Positions 42,982 to 52,838 are shown, counted from the stretch's first letter. The stretch: 64,000 nucleotides of DNA from JAAZGD01 sp034003765 (GCA_034003765.1 JAVEXZ010000006.1:1-64000); one strand, 5' to 3'. Notes: generated by a model not told the origin, from the letters alone. Numbers and translations: made by a program.

Positions 42982-45825
42982 ATGAGAACAAGCAGTTATA
43001 AAAGAGGAGGAGCATTTATCCTCACACTAGTTTTGATGTTTACAACCCTATTCGGAGGGCTGGGATCTCTTGGAATAAATGGACTGGTGGAAGAGGCTTA
43101 TGCAGATGCAAGTCCACGAACAACGACTTTGGACTTAACTGACATGGAGACCACAAATCATGCAATCGATGAAGGTTGGGCTTGGAACCAAGGCGAGAGT
43201 ATTCTTACACTTAGTGGGATAAATTTGTCTACCCCTTCACCAACTGGAATAATTTTGCCTACAAGCGCATCAATTGTTCTAGCTGAAGGTAAAGTAAACA
43301 CTGTTGAATCTACCCAATCTACTGGTGGCTCTAGTTACGGTATTTACGCTACAAATGGGTTGAATATTTCAGGCGATGGTACTTTAACAGTAACTGGCGG
43401 AGCTATTTCTAATAATAATAATGATATGAGTTGTGGCATTAGGGTTAATAGCGGTCTGGTAAAAATTCTCAGTGGCACGATAATAGCATCTGGAGGAACA
43501 GCCACAGCCTACCCGGGTGGTAATGCAACATACACAGCTGGTATTAGTTGTGAGGATAATACTGAAATATGGGGCGGATCTATAACTGCATTAGGTGGCG
43601 CTTTGGGATATCAGAGTAATGGTATATATATTAAGGGTAAACTCACTATTAATTCGGGTGAAGTCAATGCTGTTGGAGGAAATAATGCATACGGCAGTAA
43701 TGGATTGTACAGTATATATTTTGTCATCAATGATGGTACATTTAATGCATCTGGAGGCATAGCTACAAATTATAGTAGGGGAATTGGTTGGTATAGCCTT
43801 TCTTTTAATGGAGGGGCTACTACTGCTACTACTACTCAAGATGAAAGTGTAACTCGGGCAGCAGTTGGTGTATCTTCTTCTATTTCGTTCGGTTCAGATG
43901 TAAGGATAACACAACCGGTAGGAGCTATGGTGAGTAGTCAAGGTGCTTTTTATAAATATATTATAGCAACAGCCTCGGACAGTCCTATTTCCGTAACAAG
44001 TGCCATCATTGCTTATGTTGATACAACAGGGCCAACAGCACCAAGGGTAGCAGGAACGACACCAACTAATGACAACACACCAACTTGGAGCTGGACAGCA
44101 GGTGGCGGTGGAAACGGAACCTTTAGATACAAATTGGATGATAATGATATGACTTCAGGGACAACAGAAACAACAAATTTAAGCTTTACACCGGGAGTAC
44201 TTGCAGATGGAACGCACACTCTATATGTACAAGAAAGGGATGCTGCAGGGAATTGGTCAACAAGCGGAAGTTATGAAATAGTAGTTGATATAACAGGGCC
44301 AACAGTTGGTAGCAGTGGGACAATAGTTTCAGGAGCTGTCACAGAAAATACTGTGGCACTTTCATGGGCAGCAGGAACAGATACAGGGACAGCAACGGCA
44401 AATCTACTATATAAGGTAGTATATTCGACAAGTAACAATATTGAAACTACAGCTGAAGCAATTTCTAATGGAGTAATTGCTTTGGATTGGACATCAAATA
44501 CTACAAGCTACACTTTAACTGGCTTAACAGCATCTACAAATTATTATTTTAATGTAATTGTAAAAGATCAAGCAGGAAACATGTCAGCTTATACAACAAC
44601 AAGCACTACAACTACAGCACCAACTGGAACTTCTGGAAGTAGCAGTGGAACCGTTGGTGGTGGTGGCTCTTCAGCAACCCCTATAATTAACACCAATACT
44701 GGAAGTGTAACTGGGGATCAGCTAAATACTGCAGCAGGGGCTGCTAAGAATGGCGAAACTGTTACCATTAACTCTAATAAAACTAATGAAGTAACATTCC
44801 CAGCATCTGGCTTAGGCTCACTTGCTGGAAAAGATAATAGCCTGACAGTTGTTACAGAAAAAGGTACTTTGACTTTTGATAGTAAAGCAGTATCTTCAAT
44901 GGGAACCCAGGCAACAGCAGAAGATATCAAAGTAATAGTAGATAATGTTGAGAAGGTTAAATTGACAGAGGGCCAGCAAGAAAAGGTTGGAGATAAAGAG
45001 GTATATGATCTTACCGTAATGTCTGGTGGTAAGCTTATCTCAAGCTTTAATGGGGGCAGGGTTAATGTCAGTATCCCTTACGAATTAAAGTCAGGACAAA
45101 CAAATGATAATATAAGTGTTTGGTATATGGCTGACGACGGAAGCTTGACAGAAATTAAGTGCGCCTATAATGTCGCCACCAAATCAGTTTCATTTGTAGT
45201 AGATCATTTTTCAAAGTATATTATAGGCTATGATGATGGTGCTACTTGGGTAAATCCTTTTAAAGACTTAATGAGTGGCGCTTGGTTCTATGAAGCAGTA
45301 GCATATGTTAATTCTAGAAACTTAATGAAGGGTCAGACAGCCACTACATTTGCCCCACAGGCTGCAATGACCAGAGGCATGTTTGTTACGATTCTAGGCA
45401 GAATGAAAGGCGTAGATGCTTCTATTTATATAAATACTAATACATTCTCAGATGTAGATAGCAGCCATTATTACACTCCATATATTGCATGGGCAAGTGA
45501 TAAATCCATAGTAAGTGGAGTGGGGGAAGATAAGTTTGCCCCTAATGCATCTGTAACAAGAGAGCAAATGGCTGTTATGATGACCAACTATATGAAATAT
45601 AAAGGGCAAGGGCCAGTGGGTGAGTGGGCAATTCAACTAAAATATGGAGACTTAGAGGATGTTTCTTCTTGGGCGGGTGAAGGGGTAATGTTTGTAACCA
45701 TGAAAGGCCTTATGAAGGGTATGGGTAATGATATCAGTGGTAATCAGTTATTCGCACCTAGGTTAACATCAAATAGAGCTCAAACTGCTCAGCTTATGAT
45801 GAACCTTCAGGAACTTATGAAATAA
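42982..45825 (+). CDS. SLH-anchored surface protein with Ig/FN3-like domains
   Basis: A 947-residue exported protein. Signal peptide to about residue 43 (VEEAYADA). Residues about 45-330 are Gly/Asn/Ser-rich with repeated short beta turns (LTVTGG, INSGEV, IYATNGL), fitting a right-handed beta-helix or carbohydrate-binding-like domain. An Ig-like domain (about 350-435, TPTNDNTPTWSWTAGG) and a fibronectin type III domain (about 445-545) follow, then a Gly/Ser linker and another beta domain. Three SLH repeats (about 755-947: FKDLMSGAWFYEAVAYVNSR, FSDVDSSHYYTPYIAWAS, LEDVSSWAGEGVMFV) anchor it to pyruvylated secondary wall polymer. LytTR-type site 2 lies upstream. Confidence 0.88.
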   Translation: MRTSSYKRGGAFILTLVLMFTTLFGGLGSLGINGLVEEAYADASPRTTTLDLTDMETTNHAIDEGWAWNQGESILTLSGINLSTPSPTGIILPTSASIVLAEGKVNTVESTQSTGGSSYGIYATNGLNISGDGTLTVTGGAISNNNNDMSCGIRVNSGLVKILSGTIIASGGTATAYPGGNATYTAGISCEDNTEIWGGSITALGGALGYQSNGIYIKGKLTINSGEVNAVGGNNAYGSNGLYSIYFVINDGTFNASGGIATNYSRGIGWYSLSFNGGATTATTTQDESVTRAAVGVSSSISFGSDVRITQPVGAMVSSQGAFYKYIIATASDSPISVTSAIIAYVDTTGPTAPRVAGTTPTNDNTPTWSWTAGGGGNGTFRYKLDDNDMTSGTTETTNLSFTPGVLADGTHTLYVQERDAAGNWSTSGSYEIVVDITGPTVGSSGTIVSGAVTENTVALSWAAGTDTGTATANLLYKVVYSTSNNIETTAEAISNGVIALDWTSNTTSYTLTGLTASTNYYFNVIVKDQAGNMSAYTTTSTTTTAPTGTSGSSSGTVGGGGSSATPIINTNTGSVTGDQLNTAAGAAKNGETVTINSNKTNEVTFPASGLGSLAGKDNSLTVVTEKGTLTFDSKAVSSMGTQATAEDIKVIVDNVEKVKLTEGQQEKVGDKEVYDLTVMSGGKLISSFNGGRVNVSIPYELKSGQTNDNISVWYMADDGSLTEIKCAYNVATKSVSFVVDHFSKYIIGYDDGATWVNPFKDLMSGAWFYEAVAYVNSRNLMKGQTATTFAPQAAMTRGMFVTILGRMKGVDASIYINTNTFSDVDSSHYYTPYIAWASDKSIVSGVGEDKFAPNASVTREQMAVMMTNYMKYKGQGPVGEWAIQLKYGDLEDVSSWAGEGVMFVTMKGLMKGMGNDISGNQLFAPRLTSNRAQTAQLMMNLQELMK

Positions 45826-45838
45826 AATAATTGTTAGT

Positions 45839-45868
45839 AATAAAGAACTCCGAAAGGGGTTCTTTATT
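45839..45868 (+). terminator. Rho-independent terminator
   Basis: AATAAAGAACTCC, loop GAAA, GGGGTTCTTTATT: a 13-bp stem with one wobble and a GNRA tetraloop, 13 bp after the SLH gene. Confidence 0.8.
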
Positions 45869-46026
45869 ATATAGCCTGTGGGATTCTGAGACTTTTTATA
45901 TGAACTGGAAATTCTTTTAATTGTCGTTTCTTTTACTCCCAAATCTAGTATAATCAGTCTAGAACAATTAACCATAATAAAGAAATCGGTTTGTATATAG
46001 TAAGTGTTTAACAGAAAGGGTTTGAG

Positions 46027-47988
46027 ATGAAAAAGAAGCGGGGTTTTAAAATATTCCTAATTATACTAGCAGTTATATTCCTAATACTTGCCCTGGCTCT
46101 ATGCAGTGAGGATGATGAAACATATCTAGGCGGTGATAATGAATGGGCCATTTATCTATATCTTTGTGGCAGTGATTTAGAGTCTGAAGATGGATCAGCC
46201 AGCGAAGATCTTGATGAACTATTAGACGTTCAGCTGCCGGATAATGTAAAGGTAGTAATTCAAACAGGAGGAGCAGAACAGTGGCAAAATGATTTCGTAG
46301 ACCCTGACTATCTAGAGCGGTATGTTTATGATAGTGAAGGCTTAGAATTCATAGAGCGGCAGCCCTTGGAAAGTATGGGTAGCCAAGAGACCCTTTCTGA
46401 TTTTCTAGCCTTTTCTAAGGCCAACTATCCTTCCGATAAAACAGCCTTTATATTCTGGAATCATGGTGGAGGCAGTGTGGCTGGAGCTGCATTCGACGAA
46501 ATTTACTGGTTCGACAGTCTTACTTTAGATGAGATGTACGGGGCATTTGAAGAGAACTATGATCTTTCAGAAGAAAACCCTCCATTCGAATTAATAGGTT
46601 TTGATACTTGCCTTATGGCAACAATAGATGTGGCCTATACATATTCTGATATAGGGAAATACCTTGTTGCATCCCAGGAAATGGAACCTGGCAACGGTTG
46701 GTACTACACTGGCTGGGCAGAGGCCCTAGCTGATGACCCAACTATGGATGGTCTGGAATTTGGTAAAGCTATTTGTGACTCTTATCAGGAAGGCTGCGAA
46801 TATGTAGGTACTGAAGATGAAATAACCTTGTCTGTTGTAAACCTTTCAAAGATACCAGAGGTCCTGGATGCATATGAGAACTTTGGTAAAGACGCATTAA
46901 TTAATGCAAGCCAAGACCCTTCTTTTTTCTCGAACTTTGGTAGAATAGCCTTTGCTTCAGAGAATTATGGAGGCAATACAAAAGAACAAGGCTTTACCAA
47001 CATGGTTGATTTGGGACACCTTGCAAGGCAATCATCAGAAATGCTTCCAAGAACTTCAGATAGTGTTTTAGCCGCCCTTGATAATTGCGTTGAATACAAA
47101 ATAAATGGCTCCTATTGCCCAGAGGCCACAGGTCTTTCCTGCTATTATTCCTTCGATGGCGATGTGGATGATTTTTATGCTTATACAAATATAGGTGTGG
47201 GGAATTCCTTTAAATATTATTATGAATACGGCTTAACTGGAGAATTATCGGATGAAGGGATGAGATACCTAGAAGAAACAAAGCTAAAACGATTACCCCC
47301 TTTGAATACCCTTCAGAAAAAAGGCTGGGAAAACCACCCAATTGATATAGATGGAGACGGAACGGCAATTCTCAACTTGGGAAAAGATGCCTATGATATT
47401 TTAACAAGTGTAAACCTTCTCCTATATATTGTTGATGTTGAAGAAGATATCATGCTTCTTTTAGGCAGAGATAATGACTTGGAAGCTGACTGGGATAAGG
47501 GTATATTCCAAGATAACTTCCGAGGTGTGTGGGGAGGAATAAATGGCAATCTTGTGTATATGGAGATAGTAGATGAGGTTGATAACTACAATATTTACTC
47601 TGTACCTATCCTATTAAATGGTGAGGAATATAACCTGAGTGTTGTTTATGATTTTGACAAAGAGGCCTTTGAGATAAAAGGTGCTAGAAAATCTATAGAT
47701 GAAAATGGAATGGCAGATAAAAATCTACGCCTGCTTGTAGATGGGGATGTTATTACAACCATCCACTATGGCAGAGAGATTTCAGATGATGGTATTGATC
47801 TTACAACTGTTGAGATGGACGAAATCGTAGTTGATAAAAATCTGGTATTTGAAGAGATTAATCTTGGTGATGGCATGTATATGATGCTATATGAAATGCA
47901 AGATATGCAAGGCTATACTGCCTTATCAGATATTATCATCTTTGAGATCATAGGCGATGATATTTTTACAAGCCTGCTGGAGGATTAA
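46027..47988 (+). CDS. Membrane-anchored C11 (clostripain-type) cysteine protease
   Basis: A 653-residue protein with an N-terminal anchor (residues 9-27, FKIFLIILAVIFLILALAL) and a C11 peptidase domain: AIYLYLCGSDLES at the start, FIFWNHGGGSVAG with the catalytic His, and LIGFDTCLMATID with the catalytic Cys. C11 proteases cleave after Arg or Lys and are usually self-processed; they act outside the cell. The C-terminal 220 residues are beta-rich and unassigned. A TATAAT lies at 45949-45954. No LytTR-type repeat is clear upstream. Ribosome binding site AAAGGG precedes the ATG. Confidence 0.88.
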   Translation: MKKKRGFKIFLIILAVIFLILALALCSEDDETYLGGDNEWAIYLYLCGSDLESEDGSASEDLDELLDVQLPDNVKVVIQTGGAEQWQNDFVDPDYLERYVYDSEGLEFIERQPLESMGSQETLSDFLAFSKANYPSDKTAFIFWNHGGGSVAGAAFDEIYWFDSLTLDEMYGAFEENYDLSEENPPFELIGFDTCLMATIDVAYTYSDIGKYLVASQEMEPGNGWYYTGWAEALADDPTMDGLEFGKAICDSYQEGCEYVGTEDEITLSVVNLSKIPEVLDAYENFGKDALINASQDPSFFSNFGRIAFASENYGGNTKEQGFTNMVDLGHLARQSSEMLPRTSDSVLAALDNCVEYKINGSYCPEATGLSCYYSFDGDVDDFYAYTNIGVGNSFKYYYEYGLTGELSDEGMRYLEETKLKRLPPLNTLQKKGWENHPIDIDGDGTAILNLGKDAYDILTSVNLLLYIVDVEEDIMLLLGRDNDLEADWDKGIFQDNFRGVWGGINGNLVYMEIVDEVDNYNIYSVPILLNGEEYNLSVVYDFDKEAFEIKGARKSIDENGMADKNLRLLVDGDVITTIHYGREISDDGIDLTTVEMDEIVVDKNLVFEEINLGDGMYMMLYEMQDMQGYTALSDIIIFEIIGDDIFTSLLED

Positions 47989-48018
47989 TAAGATTAGAAT
48001 GTTCAATCCTGTTTTTTA

Positions 48019-48085
48019 CATTTCATGACTAAAATATTACTATTGATGCAAAGGTTGGTTTTTCGGCTATAGCCCTTGCTATACT
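48019..48085 (+). promoter_or_regulatory. LytTR-type direct-repeat operator and promoter, site 3
   Basis: CATTTCATG (48019-48027), 12 bp, CTATTGATG (48040-48048), then 31 bp to TATACT (48080-48085). The sequence after the repeats (GCAAAGGTTGGTTTTTCG) is also close to that of site 1 (GCAAAGTTGTTTTTTCG). It lies upstream of the LemA gene. Confidence 0.7.
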
Positions 48086-48116
48086 TTTATTAAAATAAAA
48101 GTGGGGGGATAACCGT

Positions 48117-48638
48117 ATGTACTATATTCCTGGAATCCTAGTCATCATCGGGTTCTTAGTCTTTTGGATCATTAAAACGCAAAGTAATCTTGTGGGTTTA
48201 GAGGATAATAATACCAAAGCCATGTCACAAATAGGTGTCCATATCTCTTCACAGTGGGAGGTTTTGAATTCATTGTTGACTATTACCCGAGAACATTCAA
48301 CTCAAGGGCACGAAGATATAGCAGAAATAATGGCGGCAAGACATTGCATTACAAAGGAATCTTTACCTGAAGATATAAGAATGCAGGAAGGTTTGATTGC
48401 CCAGGGCCTAGATAAAATAAAAGGGGTTGCGGAAGCTAGCCCAGAACTTAAGGCTCAGCAGGATTACATTAATGCAATTGATGCCATCCACCAGTATGAA
48501 AATATGATGGATACAAGCAAACTGATTTACGATGAAAGCGCCTGGCATTTCAATAATAAAATCCGCAAGTTCCCTACTGTTTTAATTGCTAGAGCTCTAG
48601 GATTTTCAGCCCGAGATTATTTTCACGATGATAAATAA
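48117..48638 (+). CDS. LemA-family protein
   Basis: A 173-residue protein with one N-terminal membrane helix (IPGILVIIGFLVFWII) followed by a long helical-bundle domain: NLVGLEDNNTKAMSQIGVHI, then QGLDKIKGVAEASPELKAQQ and an FNNKIRKFPTVLIARALGFS C-terminal motif, all typical of LemA. Usual LemA members read V..E..KNAWSQIDVQLKRR at the first motif; this one is a divergent version. Function unknown; often linked to envelope stress and membrane proteases. The LytTR-type operator just upstream ties it to the surface regulon. Confidence 0.85.
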   Translation: MYYIPGILVIIGFLVFWIIKTQSNLVGLEDNNTKAMSQIGVHISSQWEVLNSLLTITREHSTQGHEDIAEIMAARHCITKESLPEDIRMQEGLIAQGLDKIKGVAEASPELKAQQDYINAIDAIHQYENMMDTSKLIYDESAWHFNNKIRKFPTVLIARALGFSARDYFHDDK

Positions 48639-48676
48639 CATTGGGAAAAAGGTAATTAGGCCAATATAGTTTTACT

Positions 48677-48703
48677 AATAAGGCACCCAATGGGTGTCTT
48701 ATT
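48677..48703 (+). terminator. Rho-independent terminator
   Basis: AATAAGGCACCC and GGGTGTCTTATT form a stem of about 12 bp with one wobble, followed by AATTTTG, 38 bp after LemA. Confidence 0.7.
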
Positions 48704-48826
48704 AATTTTGCGACATTATAGGTATTATTGAAATGACAAAAATTTACTTGTATAATTATAATGTCTAGTTTCTTATCTTGTATTTTATTTTTATTGTTTT
48801 GTTTATGGGAAGCGGTGTTAGGCATT

Positions 48827-49696
48827 ATGAGTAAAAGAATGGCAGTTGTATATTATTCGGGAACTGGAGGAAGTGAGCGGGTAGCCAAGGTCTTTGAAAC
48901 TTCATTGACTAAAGTGGGATATACTGTAGATATTTTTCGTTTATTTGATAACCCGAGGGTCATTCTTGAAAATGATGTGAGTCTTATGCTCGTATATCCT
49001 GTTCATGCTTTTAATGCTCCAGATCTGGTGTATAAATGGGTCGAAAATCTTAGTGTGGTTGATAATATTCATGCATGTGTTGTATCAGTATCTGGTGGCG
49101 GAGAAATGCGACCCAATACAGCATGTCGGCTTGGTGCAATAAAAAGGTTGAAGAAAAAAGGATACAATGTAATATATGAAAAGATGTTGGTAATGCCTTC
49201 TAATATTGGGGTAGCCACAAAAGAACCTTTGGCAAAAATGCTCTTGGATATTTTACCCAAAAAAGTTGAAGATATAGTAGCTGATATTGAGAATGGTATA
49301 ATAAGAAGAAGGAAACCATTTTTCTTTGATCGATTTGCTTCTATGGTAGGTAAAGTTGAAAAGTACGGGGCAAGAATCTTTGGAAAGCGGATCAAGGTTT
49401 CGGATTCCTGTAATGGATGTGGATGGTGTGCTGATAATTGCCCGGCTGGAAACATTATAATGGAGGCAGGTAAACCGACTTTTGCTGGAAAATGTCACCT
49501 GTGTTTAGGCTGTCTTTATGGATGCCCAAGTAAAGCTCTGGAACCAGGATTTATGAAGCAGATACTTATAAAAGAGGGATATGATCTTAACTCTTTAGAA
49601 AACAAGGGAGCGGCAGGTTATGAGGTAGATGTTGAAGGGCTAACAAAGGGAAGCCTTTGGAAAGGGTTAAGAAAGTACTTGTCTGAAAACAATTGA
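48827..49696 (+). CDS. EFR1-type flavodoxin/ferredoxin protein
   Basis: A 289-residue protein with a flavodoxin-like domain (YYSGTGGSERVAKVFE holds the phosphate-binding loop; VSVSGGGEMRPN the second FMN loop) and a C-terminal 2x[4Fe-4S] ferredoxin domain with CNGCGWCADNCP and CHLCLGCLYGCP. This fusion is the EFR1 family of clostridial redox proteins. I place the start at ATG 48827 (MSKRMAVVYYSG); the frame can be extended to 48761 with a hydrophobic stretch, but that lies too close to the upstream terminator region and has no better ribosome binding site. Confidence 0.82.
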   Translation: MSKRMAVVYYSGTGGSERVAKVFETSLTKVGYTVDIFRLFDNPRVILENDVSLMLVYPVHAFNAPDLVYKWVENLSVVDNIHACVVSVSGGGEMRPNTACRLGAIKRLKKKGYNVIYEKMLVMPSNIGVATKEPLAKMLLDILPKKVEDIVADIENGIIRRRKPFFFDRFASMVGKVEKYGARIFGKRIKVSDSCNGCGWCADNCPAGNIIMEAGKPTFAGKCHLCLGCLYGCPSKALEPGFMKQILIKEGYDLNSLENKGAAGYEVDVEGLTKGSLWKGLRKYLSENN

Positions 49697-49701
49697 GCCA
49701 G

Positions 49702-49725
49702 TAAAAGCAACAGAAAAGCTGTTGT
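49702..49725 (-). terminator. Terminator of the MATE gene
   Basis: Read on the minus strand: CAACAG, loop CTTTT, CTGTTG followed by CTTTTA. It lies in the 31-bp gap between the convergent EFR1 and MATE genes. Confidence 0.5.
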
Positions 49726-49727
49726 AA

Positions 49728-51098
49728 TTACCAATCACATTTCGCCTCTCTATAAGTTGTGGACTCCCTATTCAAATTTTTGAACTCAACCATCAACCAT
49801 ATCCCAGTTAGGATAAAAGCCCCTAGGTCAGAGAATGGTGCTGATAACCATACTCCTTCTAATCCCCAGATTCGAGGTAGGATTATTAAAAGTGGTATAA
49901 ATATAAATATTTGGCGAGATAAGCCTAGTATTGTAGCCTGGTTGGGTTTCCCTACAGCTTGAAAATAACCAGAACTAATCATCTGCATGCCTACTAAAGG
50001 TATCAGAAAAAAGAAAATTCTCATACCATGTGTCCCCATCTCAATAAGTTGGGGATTTTTATTGAACAAGCCAATTAATTGAGTGGGCCAAAGTTTGGAA
50101 ACCGTCCATCCCAAAGCTAAGATGGCGGTGGCAGCAAGAATTTCTAGTTTTAATGTGCTTTTAACTCTGTCATATTTTTGTGCCCCGTAATTATAGCCGA
50201 TGATTGGTTGGGCTCCTTGAGTAATCCCCATGGCAGGCATAACTAGAAAGGTAGTTATACTCATTATTATACCTATTACTGCTAAGGCTAGATCGCCACC
50301 GTAATAGGCTAAGCTACGGTTTAGAATTAGTTGCTGTACGCTACTTGCAACTTGCAAAATAAATGTTGGAAAACCAATTACTAGGATTGATTGGACAAGG
50401 ATTTTTTTGAGCTTTAAGTTTACACGTCTTATTTTTAGCATGCTTTTTCCTGAAAGGAAATAATAAAGAACCCACGTGCTAGTTACGCAATATGAGATTA
50501 TCGTAGCAGCGGCAGCACCTTTAATGCCCCAATGAAAGATAAAAATAAAAACATAGTCTAATACTATATTGGTAACTGTTCCAATCAACATAGTGTACAT
50601 AGCTGTTTTTGGATTACCTTCTGCTCGAATAAAGTTATTCATGCCAGTTCCTATAGCCATGGGTATACTTCCAATCAATATAATACTGAGATAACCCGCA
50701 GCATAAGGTAATAATTCCTGACTAGCTCCAAAGAATATAACAATTGGTTCAAGGAATATTAATCCCAAAACAGTAACCAGAAAGCCTACGACTAAGAATA
50801 GGATCAAGGCATTACCAATAATGTTTTCTGCTTCCTCTTCTTTACCTTGTCCCAACCTTATTGATATTAGGGAAGTAGCACCCATTCCAATTAACATTAC
50901 ACATGCTATAAAAGTAGTTACTACGGGAAAATTTACTGTAACTCCAGCAAGACCTAAGGCTCCTACCCCTCGACCTACAAAGATACTATCTATTATATTG
51001 TAAAGGGCATTAACTAATAAGCCTACTATTGCAGGCAAAGAAAACTTTAATAATAACCTTGGGATACTGGAATCACCCATTTGTAAAGACCTGTTCAT
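49728..51098 (-). CDS. MATE-family efflux transporter
   Basis: A 456-residue multidrug/toxin extrusion antiporter with twelve predicted helices in two six-helix halves. The typical N-terminal motif is LKFSLPAIVGLLVNALYNII followed by DSIFVGRGVGALGLAGV, and the second half repeats it with QVASSVQQLILNRSLAYYGG. Export is driven by Na+ or H+. ATG 51098 (MNRSLQMGDSS) follows GAGGTGGGAG; a longer frame adds 19 polar residues with no signal. It is convergent with EFR1 and shares an upstream region with the aldehyde dehydrogenase. Confidence 0.9.
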   Translation of the reverse strand: MNRSLQMGDSSIPRLLLKFSLPAIVGLLVNALYNIIDSIFVGRGVGALGLAGVTVNFPVVTTFIACVMLIGMGATSLISIRLGQGKEEEAENIIGNALILFLVVGFLVTVLGLIFLEPIVIFFGASQELLPYAAGYLSIILIGSIPMAIGTGMNNFIRAEGNPKTAMYTMLIGTVTNIVLDYVFIFIFHWGIKGAAAATIISYCVTSTWVLYYFLSGKSMLKIRRVNLKLKKILVQSILVIGFPTFILQVASSVQQLILNRSLAYYGGDLALAVIGIIMSITTFLVMPAMGITQGAQPIIGYNYGAQKYDRVKSTLKLEILAATAILALGWTVSKLWPTQLIGLFNKNPQLIEMGTHGMRIFFFLIPLVGMQMISSGYFQAVGKPNQATILGLSRQIFIFIPLLIILPRIWGLEGVWLSAPFSDLGAFILTGIWLMVEFKNLNRESTTYREAKCDW

Positions 51099-51354
51099 TC
51101 TCCCACCTCTTATAAGTATCTTTTGAGAATCATACCGAGACATACCATAACACAATAGAAAAAACAGTCAAGGGGAAAGGCTTATTCGTCACATCTTTAA
51201 ATAGATTAAAGCCGAGGGACAAAAGAGTAAAGCAGTAATTGGGGGTAATCATAGAGTTAATAAGGAGTAATTTTGGCAATCATAATTTCGTGTATTTAGA
51301 AGTTTAATCTATCTTTTAATTTAGAGTAAGTTCATAGGTATTTGGAGGTTAAAA

Positions 51355-52722
51355 ATGAAGGATATAAAAGAAATTCTTGAAAAGCAAAGAGGTTTTTTTG
51401 AAACAGGGAAAACAAAAGGTCTTGATTTTAGAATCAGGCAACTAGAGATTTTAAAGAGGGCTATACTAGCTAGGGAAGCTGACATTATGGAAGGCTTAAG
51501 AAAAGACTTGAACAAAGATGCCTTTGATAGCTATACCACAGAAATCGGAATGGTTTTAAATGAATTAACTGTGATGAAGAAGAACTTGCCTAAATGGGAT
51601 AAGGCAAAGAGAAAAAGGACTCCACTTGTTCATTTCCCAGCCTCTAGCCATATTTATAATGACCCCTACGGACTTGCTCTTATTATTTCTCCCTGGAATT
51701 ATCCTTTCCAGCTGGCATTTGCTCCTCTTATTGGAGCTATAGCCGCAGGAAATTGTGCTATTTTGAAGCCTTCTGAGTTTTCTTATCACACATCTCTTGT
51801 GATAGAAAGGCTAGTGGAGGAATCTTTTGATGAAGAGTATATTTCAGTTGTATGTGGGGAAAAAGAGGTGACTCAAGAACTGTTAGAAGAAAAATTCGAT
51901 TACATTTTTTTTACTGGCAGCGTTGCAGTTGGCCGGATAATAATGTCCGCTGCAGCCAAACATCTAACTCCTGTAACATTGGAACTGGGAGGTAAAAGCC
52001 CTTGTATAGTAGACGAGACCGCAGATTTGCCCTTGGCTGCTAAAAGGATTGTTTGGGGTAAATTCATGAATGGAGGACAGATTTGCGTGGCTCCAGATTA
52101 TATTCTGGTAGACAAAAATGTGAAAGAGAAACTTATAGAAGAAATGAAGAAAGTGATTGTTGAATTTTATGGCAAACAAGCTCATCTTGATGAAAAGTAT
52201 CATAAAATCATCAATGAAAAACAATATCAGAGGCTGGTGGGTATGCTTACTGATCAAGAAATTATATGGGGAGGAGGATTCGATAAGGAATCTCTTAAGA
52301 TAGAACCTACCCTTGTAGATAATATAGACTGGGAAAATCCCCTCATGGATGATGAAATTTTTGGGCCCATATTGCCTATCCTTGAATTTGAAAATATGGA
52401 TCAGGTAGTTTCTATGGTAAACAATCATCCCAAACCATTGGCTCTTTATCTCTTTACCAAGTCTCGAGATATTGAAAAACGAATATTAAGAGATATCTCT
52501 TTTGGAGGTGGCTGCATCAATGATGTTGTAATGCATCTTGTCAATCCTCATCTTCCCTTTGGAGGAGTAGGAGATAGTGGTATGGGGTCTTATCACGGCA
52601 GGTATAGCTACGAAGCCTTTTCTCACCAGAAAAGTGTATTGAAAAAATCAACTATATTGGATATTCCACTAAGGTACCCAAACCACAAGAACCTAGGACT
52701 TGCGAGGCGTTTCATGAAGTAA
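51355..52722 (+). CDS. NAD(P)-dependent aldehyde dehydrogenase (class 3 type)
   Basis: A 455-residue aldehyde dehydrogenase. Catalytic residues are in LELGGKSP (general-base Glu) and GGQICVAPDY (nucleophile Cys); ISPWNYPFQLAFAPL and FFTGSVAVGRIIM are the substrate- and NAD-binding motifs. The short length, lack of an N-terminal extension and FFxTGSxxVG pattern fit the class 3/fatty aldehyde group. It may detoxify or use fatty or aromatic aldehydes. TTGGAGG precedes the ATG. The 200 bp upstream, shared with the divergent MATE gene, show no clear element. Confidence 0.93.
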   Translation: MKDIKEILEKQRGFFETGKTKGLDFRIRQLEILKRAILAREADIMEGLRKDLNKDAFDSYTTEIGMVLNELTVMKKNLPKWDKAKRKRTPLVHFPASSHIYNDPYGLALIISPWNYPFQLAFAPLIGAIAAGNCAILKPSEFSYHTSLVIERLVEESFDEEYISVVCGEKEVTQELLEEKFDYIFFTGSVAVGRIIMSAAAKHLTPVTLELGGKSPCIVDETADLPLAAKRIVWGKFMNGGQICVAPDYILVDKNVKEKLIEEMKKVIVEFYGKQAHLDEKYHKIINEKQYQRLVGMLTDQEIIWGGGFDKESLKIEPTLVDNIDWENPLMDDEIFGPILPILEFENMDQVVSMVNNHPKPLALYLFTKSRDIEKRILRDISFGGGCINDVVMHLVNPHLPFGGVGDSGMGSYHGRYSYEAFSHQKSVLKKSTILDIPLRYPNHKNLGLARRFMK

Positions 52723-52784
52723 GCGTGAAGTGAAACTGGGAATTATGACACTTCATAGTTGGTTATTATTCCTAAAGTCAGTAA

Positions 52785-52815
52785 GTATTACTAAAAACAG
52801 CCAGTATTACTAAAA
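52785..52815. repeat. Pair of 12-bp direct repeats upstream of the metallophosphatase
   Basis: GTATTACTAAAA occurs at 52785-52796 and again at 52804-52815, 19 bp apart, immediately upstream of the ribosome binding site of the next gene. The distance is about two helical turns, as in many operators; nothing else is known about it. Confidence 0.45.
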
Positions 52816-52838
52816 TTTGATAGAAAGGATGGTTTGAA

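Noticed and set aside
45879..45954. Possible LytTR-type repeat upstream of the C11 protease gene
   Set aside because: At the expected distance from TATAAT (45949) the sequence matches the half-sites at only a few positions, so I did not add it as a fourth site.
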